This document shows positions 8,308 to 16,698 of a stretch of 64,000 bases of DNA, piece by piece (position 1 is the first letter of the stretch; each line of letters opens with the position of its first letter). The notes below the pieces were generated by a model that worked only from the letters and a program-made list of their open reading frames with translations, had not been told where the DNA came from and did not search any database. The stretch covers positions 2,204,142-2,268,141 of the forward strand of contig NZ_CP085524.1 of the NCBI RefSeq assembly GCF_004353525.1, written 5' to 3'. Both the position numbers and the translations under genes were made by a program. This DNA is from Zhaonella formicivorans. Its GTDB lineage: Bacteria; Bacillota; DUOV01; Zhaonellaceae.

Positions 8308-9075
8308 CTATAATTTCATTAATGCCTTACTGCATTGACAATTATTTTGGGCTAATTCTGCATGTAATAAAATTTTGACAAATAAGTTCGTTAAGTTTGT
8401 CTTGTTGCTCTCCACCGCAGCCATGATCTCTTCCAGTTCCACTTCCCGGCCCATGCCCGTACACCAGTTGGTAATAATTCCCACTGCCGCATAACACATG
8501 CCCAGTTCTTTGGCCAGCACAACTTCGGGCACATTGGTCATCCCTACTACATCACCTCCTAACCGGCTGTACATCTTAATTTCGGCGGCAGTCTCAAATC
8601 TCGGCCCCTCAGTACAGACATAGACCGCTTCCCCTGCTACCTTAAGACCCTCTTTTTGGGCTTCCTGCCAAAAAAGCTCCCTGAGGTTCTTACAATAAGG
8701 GTCTGCCATGGAAGCATGTATAACACCTTCTTTGCCGTCATAGAAGGTAACAGGTCGTTGTTTGGTAAAATCTATAAAGTCTTTCAGTAAAACTATTTCA
8801 CCCGGATTAAACCTTTCATTGCACGAGCCAACGGCACCTGTGGCATAAATATATTTTACATCCAATTCCTTAAGGGCCCGCATGTTCGCCCGGAAATTAA
8901 TCAAATGGGGCGGCGTGGAATGCTTCCTGCCGTGGCGGGCCAAAAACACGATTTCTTTGTCCCCGAAACGGCATAAATCAACTTCCACCGTACCAAAGGG
9001 GGTACTCACCCTTTCAACGCGGCTGTCAACCTGCATGCCGTAAACCCCTGTCCCTCCGATAATTGCCGCTCTCAC
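8308..9075 (-). CDS. mtnP: S-methyl-5'-thioadenosine phosphorylase family
   Basis: A 255-residue nucleoside phosphorylase starting at GTG 9075, chosen because AAAGGAGAG lies just before it and the product then begins directly with MRAAIIGGTGVYG; the open frame extends 12 codons further without a good site. Family motifs are the phosphate-binding GGTGVYG, ARHGRKHSTPPHLINFR, TEGPRFETAAEI and VVGMTNVPEVVLAKELG. It cleaves methylthioadenosine (or 5'-deoxyadenosine) with phosphate to the base and a pentose-1-phosphate. Where human MTAP has an Asp pair (TDYDCW) for adenine contact, this protein reads ITNWCTGM, so activity on methylthioinosine or other purine nucleosides is possible. It lies between ecfT and the S component. 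Confidence 0.9.
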   Translation of the reverse strand: MRAAIIGGTGVYGMQVDSRVERVSTPFGTVEVDLCRFGDKEIVFLARHGRKHSTPPHLINFRANMRALKELDVKYIYATGAVGSCNERFNPGEIVLLKDFIDFTKQRPVTFYDGKEGVIHASMADPYCKNLRELFWQEAQKEGLKVAGEAVYVCTEGPRFETAAEIKMYSRLGGDVVGMTNVPEVVLAKELGMCYAAVGIITNWCTGMGREVELEEIMAAVESNKTNLTNLFVKILLHAELAQNNCQCSKALMKL

Positions 9076-9179
9076 TTTTTTCTCTCCTTTCAGGCCGGTT
9101 TTCCCAGTCATAATACTATTCTAATACCATAGGGTTTTTCACATTTCTGGCTGAAAAATTAAAATACAGGCCGATTATT

Positions 9180-9938
9180 TTACAGCACGAAGTTCAACTT
9201 TAAATATACGGCAACCGCCAGTGCCATCAACATGATGCCCAGGCAAATAAGGTCGCTTTTTTTGAAACCTACCTCCAGGTAACTGCTGCGCACATCGCTG
9301 TAGCCGAAACCTTTTGATTCCAAGGCCATGGCAAAGACGTTAGTGCCCCTGATCAGGGAAATAAAGACCGGAACCAGCAAAGGTACATATTTTTTGGCCC
9401 TTGCCACTATGCTCCCCGTGTCCAGGTCCAGGCCCCTGGATTTCTGGGCCTGAATAATGGTGTAGCTGTTGGCCACAATCATAGGCACAAGGCGTAAAGC
9501 TGTAGAAAAGGCGAAGGCGGCACGATAGGGCAGGCCGAGCTTTACCAGTCCGATGGCTATTTCCTCAATTTTTGTCGAACTTAAGAAAATCATCCCGGCG
9601 ATAATCATTACGTCTATTTTTACTCCCATTGCCAAGCCGTAAAGCATCCCGTCCCAGGTAAAAGGCCCCCAAATCTTATTAACACCGCCGGCTGTCGGCG
9701 ACCAGATGACCATTGAAAAAATTATAATAGTGACCAGGATATAAAAAATTCTTTTTAAGTTCACCAGCGTTTTCCCGGAAGCCCCGTATAATACTACAAT
9801 TAAACCTACGGTTAAAAGGGCAGGCAAGGTATAACACAGCATGGCAATCACAAAGCTTCCCAGCATGATAAATATTTTTGTCCGGGGATCCAGGCGGTGC
9901 ATATAAGTGTCTTTATCTAGGTACAGGAACATTTCCAT
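9180..9938 (-). CDS. ecfT: ECF transporter transmembrane component EcfT
   Basis: A 252-residue membrane protein starting at ATG 9938, 13 bases after an AGGAGG; an 18-codon extension inside the upstream ecfA gene lacks a site. It has the EcfT pattern: DPRTKIF near the N-terminus, five or so helices, and two coupling-helix motifs, AQKSRGLD and ALESKGFGY, corresponding to the conserved Ala-Arg-Gly type boxes that contact the ATPases. It links the S component to the energising EcfAA' fusion and lies 19 bases after it. A dedicated EcfT rather than a shared one is implied by the single operon. Confidence 0.92.
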   Translation of the reverse strand: MEMFLYLDKDTYMHRLDPRTKIFIMLGSFVIAMLCYTLPALLTVGLIVVLYGASGKTLVNLKRIFYILVTIIIFSMVIWSPTAGGVNKIWGPFTWDGMLYGLAMGVKIDVMIIAGMIFLSSTKIEEIAIGLVKLGLPYRAAFAFSTALRLVPMIVANSYTIIQAQKSRGLDLDTGSIVARAKKYVPLLVPVFISLIRGTNVFAMALESKGFGYSDVRSSYLEVGFKKSDLICLGIMLMALAVAVYLKLNFVL

Positions 9939-9957
9939 AACTGTCGTCCTCCTTTTT

Positions 9958-11679
9958 TCAGCTTCTTGCAGTGCAGTACAGCAATTCTTCAACGGAGAGG
10001 ACTGTTCTGCCGAGCATATTGCTCAAAGAAACAACATGAGGTGTTTTTAAATAGGAAGCTAACAAATCTTCTTCCCTGCCAAACACTTCCCTTGTCCTGC
10101 CGTACATGGACATATACCCGTCCTTAATAACCGCAACCTTATGGGCATACTCGGCCACTACCCACATAGTATGGGTAACAATGATAATGGTATGGCCGTT
10201 TTCGTTCAGTTTCTTGACCAGCTCCATCATCCGGCGCTGTTCTTTATAATCAAGCCCGGTGGTTGGTTCATCAAGGATGATTATATCCGGCTGAGCCGAC
10301 AATACAGAGGCAACAGCTATTCTCTGCCGCTCTCCCTTGGTCAGTGAGAAAGGGTCTTCATTTTCATAGCCTTCCATATCCACTGCCTTTAAGGCTTCTT
10401 TTACCCGCTGCTCTATTTCCTCTTTAGAGCATCCTCTCATCTTGGGACTAAATGCTACCTCTTCGAACACGGTATCGGAAAAAATCTGGTGGTCGGGGTT
10501 TTGAAAGACATAGCCCACATCTTTGCCGATTTCAAAGATAGAGTGTTTTTTCGTATCCTTGCCTTTTACAACAACCTGTCCTCCTGTCGGCAAAAGGAGC
10601 CCGTTGAAATGCTTGACAAGGGTAGTCTTACCGCTCCCGTTATGACCCAGAACTGCCAAAAATTCCCCTTTTCTGATCTCAAGGTCGATACCGTGCAGGA
10701 CCTTATTCCCGTTGCCGTACATATGCTCAAGGTCTTTTACGGCCAGTATTACCTCCCCGTAATTTTGCTCCCTGGCTTTATCCTGTTCCAACAGTGACGC
10801 ATACCTGTCTTCAGCAATTGCCAGCCCCATCTGACTCCATTTTTTCAAACCTTCGTCCGGGGTCAGGGGAAGCTCATTTTGGGGCACGCCCAGAGAGTGG
10901 AAATACTTGGGCACTTGCAGCGGCATAATGCCTATGGAGTCAAAATAATCCACTTCCCGGAGGATTTCTTCCGGGCTGCCGTCTTTGGCAATTTGCCCTT
11001 TGTCCATGACCAGAATCCGGTCGGCTTCCAAAGCTTCTTCAGTTTCATGTTCAATGATCAACAGCGTAAAATCCTTATCCTGGTGCAAAGCCTTCGCAAT
11101 CTGGAATATGCCGAGCTTGCCAAGGGGATCCAAATCAGTCGTCGGTTCATCCATGCAGACTATCTTTGGCTGAATAGCCAGCACCGAGCCAATTGCCAGC
11201 CTTTGCTTCTGCCCGCCGGAAAGGGTGGCAGGCTGCCTGTTTTCCAGGCCCTCCAAATTAACTACTTTTATAATCCTGGCAATGATCTCTTCCATCTCTT
11301 CCCTGGGCACATTGAAGTTCTCCGGTCCGAAAACAATCTCCAGCTTAGTATTTGTGGAAAAAAGCTGGGATTCAAAGTCCTGGAAAACCAGCCCTATTTC
11401 CTTGGACATAGCGCCAACTTTTTCTTTAGCCGGGTTTTTGCCCATCACCTCAACCTGTCCTTCATATTTGCCTTTGATAAAATTAGGAATAAGCCCGTTT
11501 AAGCAGTTGGCCAGAGTAGATTTGCCGGCACCGCTCGGCCCCATGATCACTACAAACTGCCCTTTATTAACCGTCAGGTTAATACCGTCCAGAGCTTTTT
11601 TTTCCTTCTGCGCCTTATACCTGAAAGAAAGGTCTTTAACTCTAATAACCTGTCCAGCATTATCCTTGTTATGAACCAT
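9958..11679 (-). CDS. fused double ATPase EcfA-EcfA'
   Basis: A 573-residue protein made of two ABC ATPase domains. The first (about 10-240) has Walker A GPSGAGKST, signature [12 protein letters not shown] and Walker B IVCMDEPTTDLDP. The second (about 305-530) has GHNGSGKTT, a divergent signature LTKGERQRIAVAS and IIILDEPTTGLD. Separate EcfA1 and EcfA2 are usual; the fusion is common in Peptococcaceae-type genomes. It powers the ECF importer by ATP hydrolysis on the cytoplasmic side. A GGGGAGGCGGG site precedes the ATG, and mtnA ends 19 bases upstream. The altered second signature may mean that the two sites are not equivalent. Confidence 0.93.
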   Translation of the reverse strand: MVHNKDNAGQVIRVKDLSFRYKAQKEKKALDGINLTVNKGQFVVIMGPSGAGKSTLANCLNGLIPNFIKGKYEGQVEVMGKNPAKEKVGAMSKEIGLVFQDFESQLFSTNTKLEIVFGPENFNVPREEMEEIIARIIKVVNLEGLENRQPATLSGGQKQRLAIGSVLAIQPKIVCMDEPTTDLDPLGKLGIFQIAKALHQDKDFTLLIIEHETEEALEADRILVMDKGQIAKDGSPEEILREVDYFDSIGIMPLQVPKYFHSLGVPQNELPLTPDEGLKKWSQMGLAIAEDRYASLLEQDKAREQNYGEVILAVKDLEHMYGNGNKVLHGIDLEIRKGEFLAVLGHNGSGKTTLVKHFNGLLLPTGGQVVVKGKDTKKHSIFEIGKDVGYVFQNPDHQIFSDTVFEEVAFSPKMRGCSKEEIEQRVKEALKAVDMEGYENEDPFSLTKGERQRIAVASVLSAQPDIIILDEPTTGLDYKEQRRMMELVKKLNENGHTIIIVTHTMWVVAEYAHKVAVIKDGYMSMYGRTREVFGREEDLLASYLKTPHVVSLSNMLGRTVLSVEELLYCTARS

Positions 11680-11698
11680 TTGCCCGCCTCCCCGGTGA

Positions 11699-12745
11699 TT
11701 ATTCCTTCAGTTTTAAAATATTTTCCCTGAAAGGTGCCCTGATGATCCCTTTCTCCGTAATAATGCCGGTAATATTCTCATGGGGGGTGACATCAAAAGC
11801 AGGGTTGTAGACCTCAATTTCCAGGGGAGCCACCTGTTCGCCCCCCACATGAGTAACCTCCTTCTTATCTCTCTCCTCAATTACTATTTGTGCACCGCTC
11901 TCAATGGCAAAATCAATGGTTGAAACCGGGGCCACTACGTAAAAAGGAACTGCAAATCTCCTGGCAATTTCCGACAGCATATAAGTACCGATTTTGTTTG
12001 CTGTATCCCCGTTTAAAGCAATCCGGTCCGCACCAACCAGGACAAGGTCTATCTTCCCGTCCCTGATTAAGGTTGGCGCCACACTGTCAGGTATAAGTGT
12101 AGAAGGGATCCCTTCCCGGACCAGTTCCCATGCTGTGAGCCTTGCACCCTGCAACCTGGGTCTTGTTTCGTCCGCGTAGACTTTTATCCTTTTACCCGTG
12201 CGGTGGGCCTCCCGGATAACGCCCAGAGCAGTTCCATAGCCCACGGTAGCCAGTGCACCCGTATTGCAATGAGTTAAAATTGTTGCACCATGAGGAACAA
12301 TTTCATTGCCCCATCTGGCCATGGCTTTATTGGCGGCAATATCTTCCATGGCAATCCGGTCAGCTTCCTGTGCCAGCAGCCGGTAAATCCCGTCCGGTTC
12401 AAGATCCCTGTTAGCATTGATCACGCCTTCCATTTTAGCAACGGCCCACATGAGGTTAACTGCAGTGGGCCTGGCTGCAGCAATGCATTTATTGGCGGCA
12501 GCCAGCTCAGTTAAAAACTCCTCTTTCGGAAGATGTTTGAACTCCTTTGCGGCCAGCACCACCCCGAAGGCACCTGCTGCCCCGATGGCAGGTGCTCCCC
12601 TGACAATCATATCGCGGATGGCAAATTCCACTTCGCGATACGTCTTACATTCCACCACTTCACATACCAGTGGCAGCTTGCGCTGGTCGATAAGCCTAAG
12701 AACTTCATCTTTAAATTCAATGCTTTTTATTTCCAATGTCATCAT
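11699..12745 (-). CDS. mtnA: S-methyl-5-thioribose-1-phosphate isomerase
   Basis: A 348-residue protein of the eIF2B/MtnA fold. It has RGAPAIGAAGAFG near residue 49, the catalytic cysteine in LTHCNTGALATVG and the catalytic aspartate in VGADRIALNGDTANKIGT, plus ADETRPRLQGARLTAWEL. It converts the aldose methylthioribose-1-phosphate to methylthioribulose-1-phosphate; 5-deoxyribose-1-phosphate is handled by the same enzyme in DHAP-shunt organisms. The start overlaps the stop of the GntR regulator (ATGATG), so translation is probably coupled; either of the two adjacent ATGs may be used. No later genes of the aerobic methionine salvage route (mtnB, mtnC, mtnD) are nearby, which favours the aldolase branch. 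Confidence 0.95.
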   Translation of the reverse strand: MMTLEIKSIEFKDEVLRLIDQRKLPLVCEVVECKTYREVEFAIRDMIVRGAPAIGAAGAFGVVLAAKEFKHLPKEEFLTELAAANKCIAAARPTAVNLMWAVAKMEGVINANRDLEPDGIYRLLAQEADRIAMEDIAANKAMARWGNEIVPHGATILTHCNTGALATVGYGTALGVIREAHRTGKRIKVYADETRPRLQGARLTAWELVREGIPSTLIPDSVAPTLIRDGKIDLVLVGADRIALNGDTANKIGTYMLSEIARRFAVPFYVVAPVSTIDFAIESGAQIVIEERDKKEVTHVGGEQVAPLEIEVYNPAFDVTPHENITGIITEKGIIRAPFRENILKLKE

Positions 12746-13482
12746 CCTTCTTTTCTTTTTCTGTTGACCATAAACTTAAACACATCGGTATTAAAGTAAT
12801 CGAGAGAATAAATGATCGGGTTGCCTTGGGTATCGTAGTGAATCTGCTTTAACAACAAAAAACCGCTGTTTTCTTTAAGGCCTAACTTTTTGCAGATCTC
12901 CCCGGTAAAAAATACAGGCACAATTTCGGCAACAGCGGAGTCAATCCTGATGCCAAGCCTTTCTTCCAGGTAGTCGAACATGGAACCTGCAAAATCATCA
13001 TCCGGAAGCTCATCCTGAAAATACCTGACCGGAAAGCTGTCCAAACAATATACGGCTACGTTGCCGTCGGCTGTCCTGATCCGTTCAAAAGTATATACTT
13101 CTTCTCCTTTTTGCAGTTTCAGCTTTTCAACCATATCCTTGTCAGGCATAACTTTTTTGATCTTGAACCCTTTGGTACCGGGTTTATATCCAAAGCTGCG
13201 TATGGTTTCAGTGACACTTTTAAGTTCTTCCAAGCCGTCTTTAATCTTCACAGGCACCTTGTTCAAAAAAGTTCCTTTGCCCTGAACTTTGCGCACAATC
13301 CCCTCCTGTTCCAAAAGGGCCAGTGCTTCTCTGACGGTGGAACGGCTTACTCCCAGCATCTCCTGAATTTGCAATTCGGTGGGAAGTTTATCATTATACT
13401 TGTAGCCTTTTTCCTCAATAAGTGTTAGAATATGTTCTCTTGCCATATGGCTTAAAGTAATATTGGCTGCTTTAAGTTTCAT
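12742..13482 (-). CDS. GntR/HutC-family regulator of the mtn-ecf operon
   Basis: A 246-residue regulator. Residues about 8-75 form a GntR winged helix-turn-helix with LPTELQIQEMLGVSRSTVREAL and the wing GIVRKVQGKGTF. Residues about 95-235 are a UTRA ligand domain with VYTFERIRTADGN, YFQDELP and GNPIIYSLDYFNTD. HutC-type proteins usually repress their own operon until an effector binds; here the effector is probably an operon substrate such as methylthioribose phosphate or a purine nucleoside. It is the first gene, with a promoter immediately upstream and an ATG preceded by TTGGAGGC. It overlaps mtnA by four bases. Confidence 0.92.
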   Translation of the reverse strand: MKLKAANITLSHMAREHILTLIEEKGYKYNDKLPTELQIQEMLGVSRSTVREALALLEQEGIVRKVQGKGTFLNKVPVKIKDGLEELKSVTETIRSFGYKPGTKGFKIKKVMPDKDMVEKLKLQKGEEVYTFERIRTADGNVAVYCLDSFPVRYFQDELPDDDFAGSMFDYLEERLGIRIDSAVAEIVPVFFTGEICKKLGLKENSGFLLLKQIHYDTQGNPIIYSLDYFNTDVFKFMVNRKRKEG

Positions 13483-13495
13483 AATGCCTCCAAAT

Positions 13496-13552
13496 TTGTC
13501 TGACGTCTGATATGTTGTCTTAATTATAGCATATAAAATGCAGGCGTTGTCT
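13496..13552 (-). promoter_or_regulatory. promoter and candidate GntR operator region of the mtn-ecf operon
   Basis: On the minus strand a TATAAT (13523-13528) is spaced 17 bases from GACAAC (13546-13551). The hexamer AGACAA occurs three times, at 13552-13547, 13520-13515 and 13501-13496, covering the -35 and the region downstream of the -10. These are plausible regulator half-sites for the autorepressing GntR protein, but the operator assignment is a guess. Confidence 0.5.
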
Positions 13553-13712
13553 ACAAAACTGATTAAAAAAAATAGATAAAAAAATATTTTGATTCTATTG
13601 ATTTAAAAAGCAGATAATTTAATTCGTTAGCGAGTAAATGACTTCCTTATAACGGCCAATAACTGTTCCCAAAATGTGGTATAATAGATGTATACAAGGT
13701 AGGTGATAGCAA

Positions 13713-13912
13713 ATGTTACCCGTCGAGTTGCACAAATTTTTTTGGGAATATGAAGCGCATAGAATAGATCCAGAAAAAGAATGGTTTTTGCTTATTTTGA
13801 TGATGCGGAGAAAGAGATCATGCCTGGGATGTTCAAACCGGTTAACTGGGAAGAAATTAAAAAGCATTTTATAAAACGCCAGCAAGAAATAGGGAAACTG
13901 TATTTGGAGTAA
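13713..13912 (+). pseudogene. fused remnant of a DUF6922/nucleotidyltransferase-type gene pair
   Basis: A TATAAT (13680-13685, extended by TGG) and AGGTGATAG lead to an ATG at 13713. The first about 26 residues (MLPVELHKFFWEYEAHRIDPEKE) look like the N-terminus of a DUF6922-type small protein. After WFLL the sensible frame shifts: another frame reads AYFDDAEKEIMPGM and KPVNWEEIKKHF to a TAA at 13912, which resembles the C-terminus of AbiEii/AbiGii-type nucleotidyltransferases. The simplest reading is an internal deletion that joined the start of one gene to the end of its partner. The family names are from memory of typical sequences; the frame disruption itself is seen directly. Confidence 0.55.
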
Positions 13913-13914
13913 AA

Positions 13915-13941
13915 TGAGTCAGAGAACCGTCCCCTGACTCA
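13915..13941. repeat. 27-bp dispersed element, single copy
   Basis: Identical to the arm at 143-169. Its right end supplies the TGA stop codon (13941-13939) of the ABC ATPase gene, and its left end begins three bases after the stop of the remnant at 13713-13912. Confidence 0.95.
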
Positions 13942-14679
13942 CATCTCGCTCAAAACACGTTTTAAAAATTCCCTGGTTCGTTCTTGTTTTGGATTATTAA
14001 AGATTTGCTCCGGGCTTCCTTCTTCAGCAATGACTCCCTTATCCATGAATACTACCCGGTCAGCCACATCTCTGGCAAAGCCCATCTCATGGGTTACTAC
14101 TAACATGGTTAGACCGGATTCAGCAAGTTCCTTCATAACCTTCAGGACTTCCCCAACCATCTCAGGATCCAAGGCTGAAGTAGGCTCGTCAAACAACATA
14201 ACATCCGGTTCCATGGAAAGTGCCCTGGCAATAGCCACCCGCTGTTTTTGACCTCCAGATAATTGTTTGGGTTTAGCGTTAATATATTTTTCCATGCCTA
14301 CAACCTGCAAATATTTCATTGCCACTTTTTCCGCTTCTTCCCTAGTCCTTTTTAAAACCTTAACTTGCCCAACAACACAATTATTTAAAACGTTATGATT
14401 ATTAAATAAGTTGAATTGTTGAAATACCATCCCCATTTTGGTGCGATAGGCATAGATGTCATGCTTCTCATCTAAAATATTTTTGCCATTATAAATGATC
14501 TGTCCGCCACTTGGTTTTTCTAGAAGATTGATGCAACGAAGGAGGGTTGATTTACCTGAACCAGAGGAACCGATAATACAGACTACTTCTCCTTTGTTTA
14601 CGGAAAAATTAATGTCTTTTAAAACTTCATTAGTACCAAAGGATTTACTTAAATGTTGGATATCAAGTACTTTTTCCAT
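13939..14679 (-). CDS. polar amino-acid ABC importer ATPase, probably lysine
   Basis: A 246-residue GlnQ/HisP-type ATPase with Walker [11 protein letters not shown], the Q-loop [10 protein letters not shown], signature [15 protein letters not shown], Walker [14 protein letters not shown] and the switch VTHEMGFA. It is complete at the normal length of about 240 residues. It is the last of three genes (binding protein, permease, ATPase) with 18 bases separating it from the permease. A GGAGGAG site precedes the ATG. A lysine riboswitch at the head of the operon makes lysine the likely cargo. The stop codon lies inside a copy of the 27-bp dispersed element. Confidence 0.93.
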   Translation of the reverse strand: MEKVLDIQHLSKSFGTNEVLKDINFSVNKGEVVCIIGSSGSGKSTLLRCINLLEKPSGGQIIYNGKNILDEKHDIYAYRTKMGMVFQQFNLFNNHNVLNNCVVGQVKVLKRTREEAEKVAMKYLQVVGMEKYINAKPKQLSGGQKQRVAIARALSMEPDVMLFDEPTSALDPEMVGEVLKVMKELAESGLTMLVVTHEMGFARDVADRVVFMDKGVIAEEGSPEQIFNNPKQERTREFLKRVLSEM

Positions 14680-14697
14680 ATTTATCTCCTCCTTCGT

Positions 14698-15477
14698 CTA
14701 GTATTTGTTAGGCCAGTCCTTTGTCCTACGCAGCATATCTTCTGGCCTATCCACTTGCATCTGATTGCCGGTCAGATCATAATTTTCCGGACCGTCCAAT
14801 TTTCTTTCAATAAAACGTAAAATTCTTGTCACTGTAAAGGTCATTATAAAATAAATAATGCTGGCCACAAAAAATGATTCGAAGTATCTGAAGTTGTTTC
14901 CGGCAATTGATTTTGTTTGGAAAAACAATTCTGTTACAGAAATAACGTTTAAAACCGAGGTATCTTTAATATTTATTACAAATTCATTACCTGTTGCCGG
15001 TAAAATATTACGAATTACCTGGGGCAAAACAACATTTTGCATAGTTTGGAAATGATTCATGCCGATCGCATGGGCAGCTTCAAACTGTCCCTTGTCAACA
15101 GAAATGATACCTCCGCGAACAATTTCCGCCATGTACGCCCCTGTATTGATGGATACTATAAAAATTGCCGCAACCATTCGATCCATATCTATTCCAAAGG
15201 CTAGAGCCGAACCATAGTAAATAACCATAGCTTGTACAATCATAGGTGTTCCCCTGAAGAACTCCACATAAGCAGAAAGAAGAGCATTAATTATCTTAAG
15301 AAGTACTTTTTTCATTCCTGCCTCAGGCATTGGGATAGTACGTACAACCCCTATTAGTAAACCAATGATAGAGCCCAAAATAGTACCTATAATAGAAATA
15401 AAAAGCGTTACCCCGGCTCCGCGAAGAAACATCGGCCAATAATTGGAAACAATTTTTACTAACCATTCATATGTCAT
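14698..15477 (-). CDS. polar amino-acid ABC importer permease, probably lysine
   Basis: A 259-residue permease of the HisM/GlnP group. The N-terminal segment FLRGAGVTLFISIIGTILGS begins the membrane domain, which has about five helices. The ATPase-contact loop reads GAYMAEIVRGGIISVDKGQFEAAHAIGM, with the EAA motif. A short hydrophilic tail follows. GGAGGAG precedes the ATG. It probably forms a homodimer in the complex with the binding lipoprotein and ATPase encoded on either side. A hairpin in the gap before it may lower its expression relative to the binding protein. Confidence 0.93.
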   Translation of the reverse strand: MTYEWLVKIVSNYWPMFLRGAGVTLFISIIGTILGSIIGLLIGVVRTIPMPEAGMKKVLLKIINALLSAYVEFFRGTPMIVQAMVIYYGSALAFGIDMDRMVAAIFIVSINTGAYMAEIVRGGIISVDKGQFEAAHAIGMNHFQTMQNVVLPQVIRNILPATGNEFVINIKDTSVLNVISVTELFFQTKSIAGNNFRYFESFFVASIIYFIMTFTVTRILRFIERKLDGPENYDLTGNQMQVDRPEDMLRRTKDWPNKY

Positions 15478-15501
15478 ATTTCTCCTCCTCTATAAATTGA
15501 T

Positions 15502-15533
15502 AAAACCGGCTGTATCAAAACACAGTCGGTTTT
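15502..15533 (-). terminator. intra-operon hairpin, partial terminator
   Basis: A 12-bp stem with one mismatch (15502-15513 with 15522-15533) ends in UUUU on the minus strand. It lies between the binding protein gene and the permease gene, a common arrangement that lets the binding protein be made in excess. Confidence 0.65.
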
Positions 15534-15539
15534 ACATTA

Positions 15540-16376
15540 TTATTGAGCCGCCGGTTGATTAGCGATAGCAGCATCCATAATCCTTGTACGTTCTTCTTCC
15601 GAAATTCCTGCTAGTATTTCATTGATTTTTTCTGTTAAATCACTGCCTTTGGGAAGACCGACAGCAATTGCTGTATCTGCATCCGATGTTTTAAATCCAT
15701 CTGTAAATTCTACCATCGCAAAGTTTTCATTGGCAGCCGTTGCACTAACACCTTCCGGACGTTCGGAAACATATCCGTCTATCATACCCGATTCAAGAGC
15801 AACTCTCATTGCAGGAAAATTATCCATCGCAGGCTGCTTAATTACACCCTCTATTTGATCAATTACGGTATAGTGGAAGGTATTTAATTGAGCAGTTATT
15901 TTTGCCCCCTTGAAATCCTGGATAGAAGTTGCCCCTTCATATTTTCCGCCTTTTTTAACTACCATAACTAAATCTGACTTATAGTAGGGATCTGAAAAAT
16001 CAATTGTTTTCAAACGTTCTGCAGTTGGTGACATCCCTGCAATAATAGCATCGATTTTACCTGAGGTTAAGGCCGGGATAAGACCATCCCATTCAGTTTT
16101 AACTATAACTAATTCTTTGCCCAAACCTTCAGCAATTCTTTTTGCAATTTCTACATCGTATCCGCCCGCATATTCTGATGTACCTTCAATGGGAACTGCA
16201 CCATTGGAATCATCCATTTGCGTCCAGTTAAATGGTGCATAACCAGCTTCCATGCCTACCCTAAATGTTCCGCCCTCTGATACTTGTTCCTTTGAACTAC
16301 TATTTGCCCCACACCCTGTTAAGAGCACAATCAATGCCAAGGATAGGGCTACTAATACTGATAATTTTCTTCCCAT
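15540..16376 (-). CDS. amino-acid binding lipoprotein of ABC importer, probably lysine
   Basis: A 278-residue solute-binding protein (family 3). The N-terminus is a lipoprotein signal with lipobox LLTGC and the lipidated Cys at about residue 22. The mature part has FRVGMEAGYAPFNW, AGGYDVEIAKRIAEGLGK, WDGLIPALTSGKIDAIIAGMSPTAERLK, DFSDPYY and a late VGLPKGSDLTEKINEIL. It captures an amino acid outside the membrane and delivers it to the permease. GGAGGAG precedes the ATG. The leader contains a lysine riboswitch and terminator, so transcription should fall when lysine is plentiful. Arginine or another cationic amino acid remains possible. Confidence 0.92.
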   Translation of the reverse strand: MGRKLSVLVALSLALIVLLTGCGANSSSKEQVSEGGTFRVGMEAGYAPFNWTQMDDSNGAVPIEGTSEYAGGYDVEIAKRIAEGLGKELVIVKTEWDGLIPALTSGKIDAIIAGMSPTAERLKTIDFSDPYYKSDLVMVVKKGGKYEGATSIQDFKGAKITAQLNTFHYTVIDQIEGVIKQPAMDNFPAMRVALESGMIDGYVSERPEGVSATAANENFAMVEFTDGFKTSDADTAIAVGLPKGSDLTEKINEILAGISEEERTRIMDAAIANQPAAQ

Positions 16377-16419
16377 AACTTTTTTCTCCTCCTTAATAAA
16401 ATCTAAATATATAAAAAAA

Positions 16420-16440
16420 GACCTGAGATAGACTCAGGCC
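16420..16440 (-). terminator. riboswitch-controlled terminator
   Basis: On the minus strand GGCCTGAG (16440-16433) pairs with CTCAGGTC (16427-16420), followed by seven T's. It lies between the lysine aptamer and the first gene of the importer operon and would act as the expression platform. Confidence 0.85.
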
Positions 16441-16483
16441 GCAATTACACTAGTTGCTCCCAATGCCTCATCTTTTCCCAAAT

Positions 16484-16656
16484 GAGATAGCGCAACTCAA
16501 TAAACCGGGAAGTTTATTGAGACAGTCCTACAGCTCTTAACTGCAGGCCCAGCATATAATACTGAGGATATTATATGCTTCGGCGACATTTCCTTCTCCT
16601 TAGCATCACCGCCCCTCAACTCCGCTAAAGACTGTTAAATATCGCGCCTCTACCCC
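16484..16656 (-). promoter_or_regulatory. lysine riboswitch (L box)
   Basis: Read on the minus strand the leader has the conserved L-box blocks in order: GGTAGAGGCGCG at the 5' side of P1, then AGGAGAAGG, then GTCGCCGAAGCA, a long arm with loop, GCTGGGCCTGCA, a further arm, GGACTGTC, and a closing CTATC. These match the lysC-type aptamer. A terminator follows at 16420-16440, so lysine binding is expected to stop transcription of the ABC importer. The exact aptamer ends are approximate. Confidence 0.88.
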
Positions 16657-16698
16657 ACTTCTAAAAGTGAGGTCTTATTAAATTGTGTTACATTGTGA

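Noticed and set aside
13619-13885. Open frame of 88 codons on the minus strand
   Set aside because: No ribosome binding site, and the plus strand has a promoter and recognisable protein remnants over the same bases.
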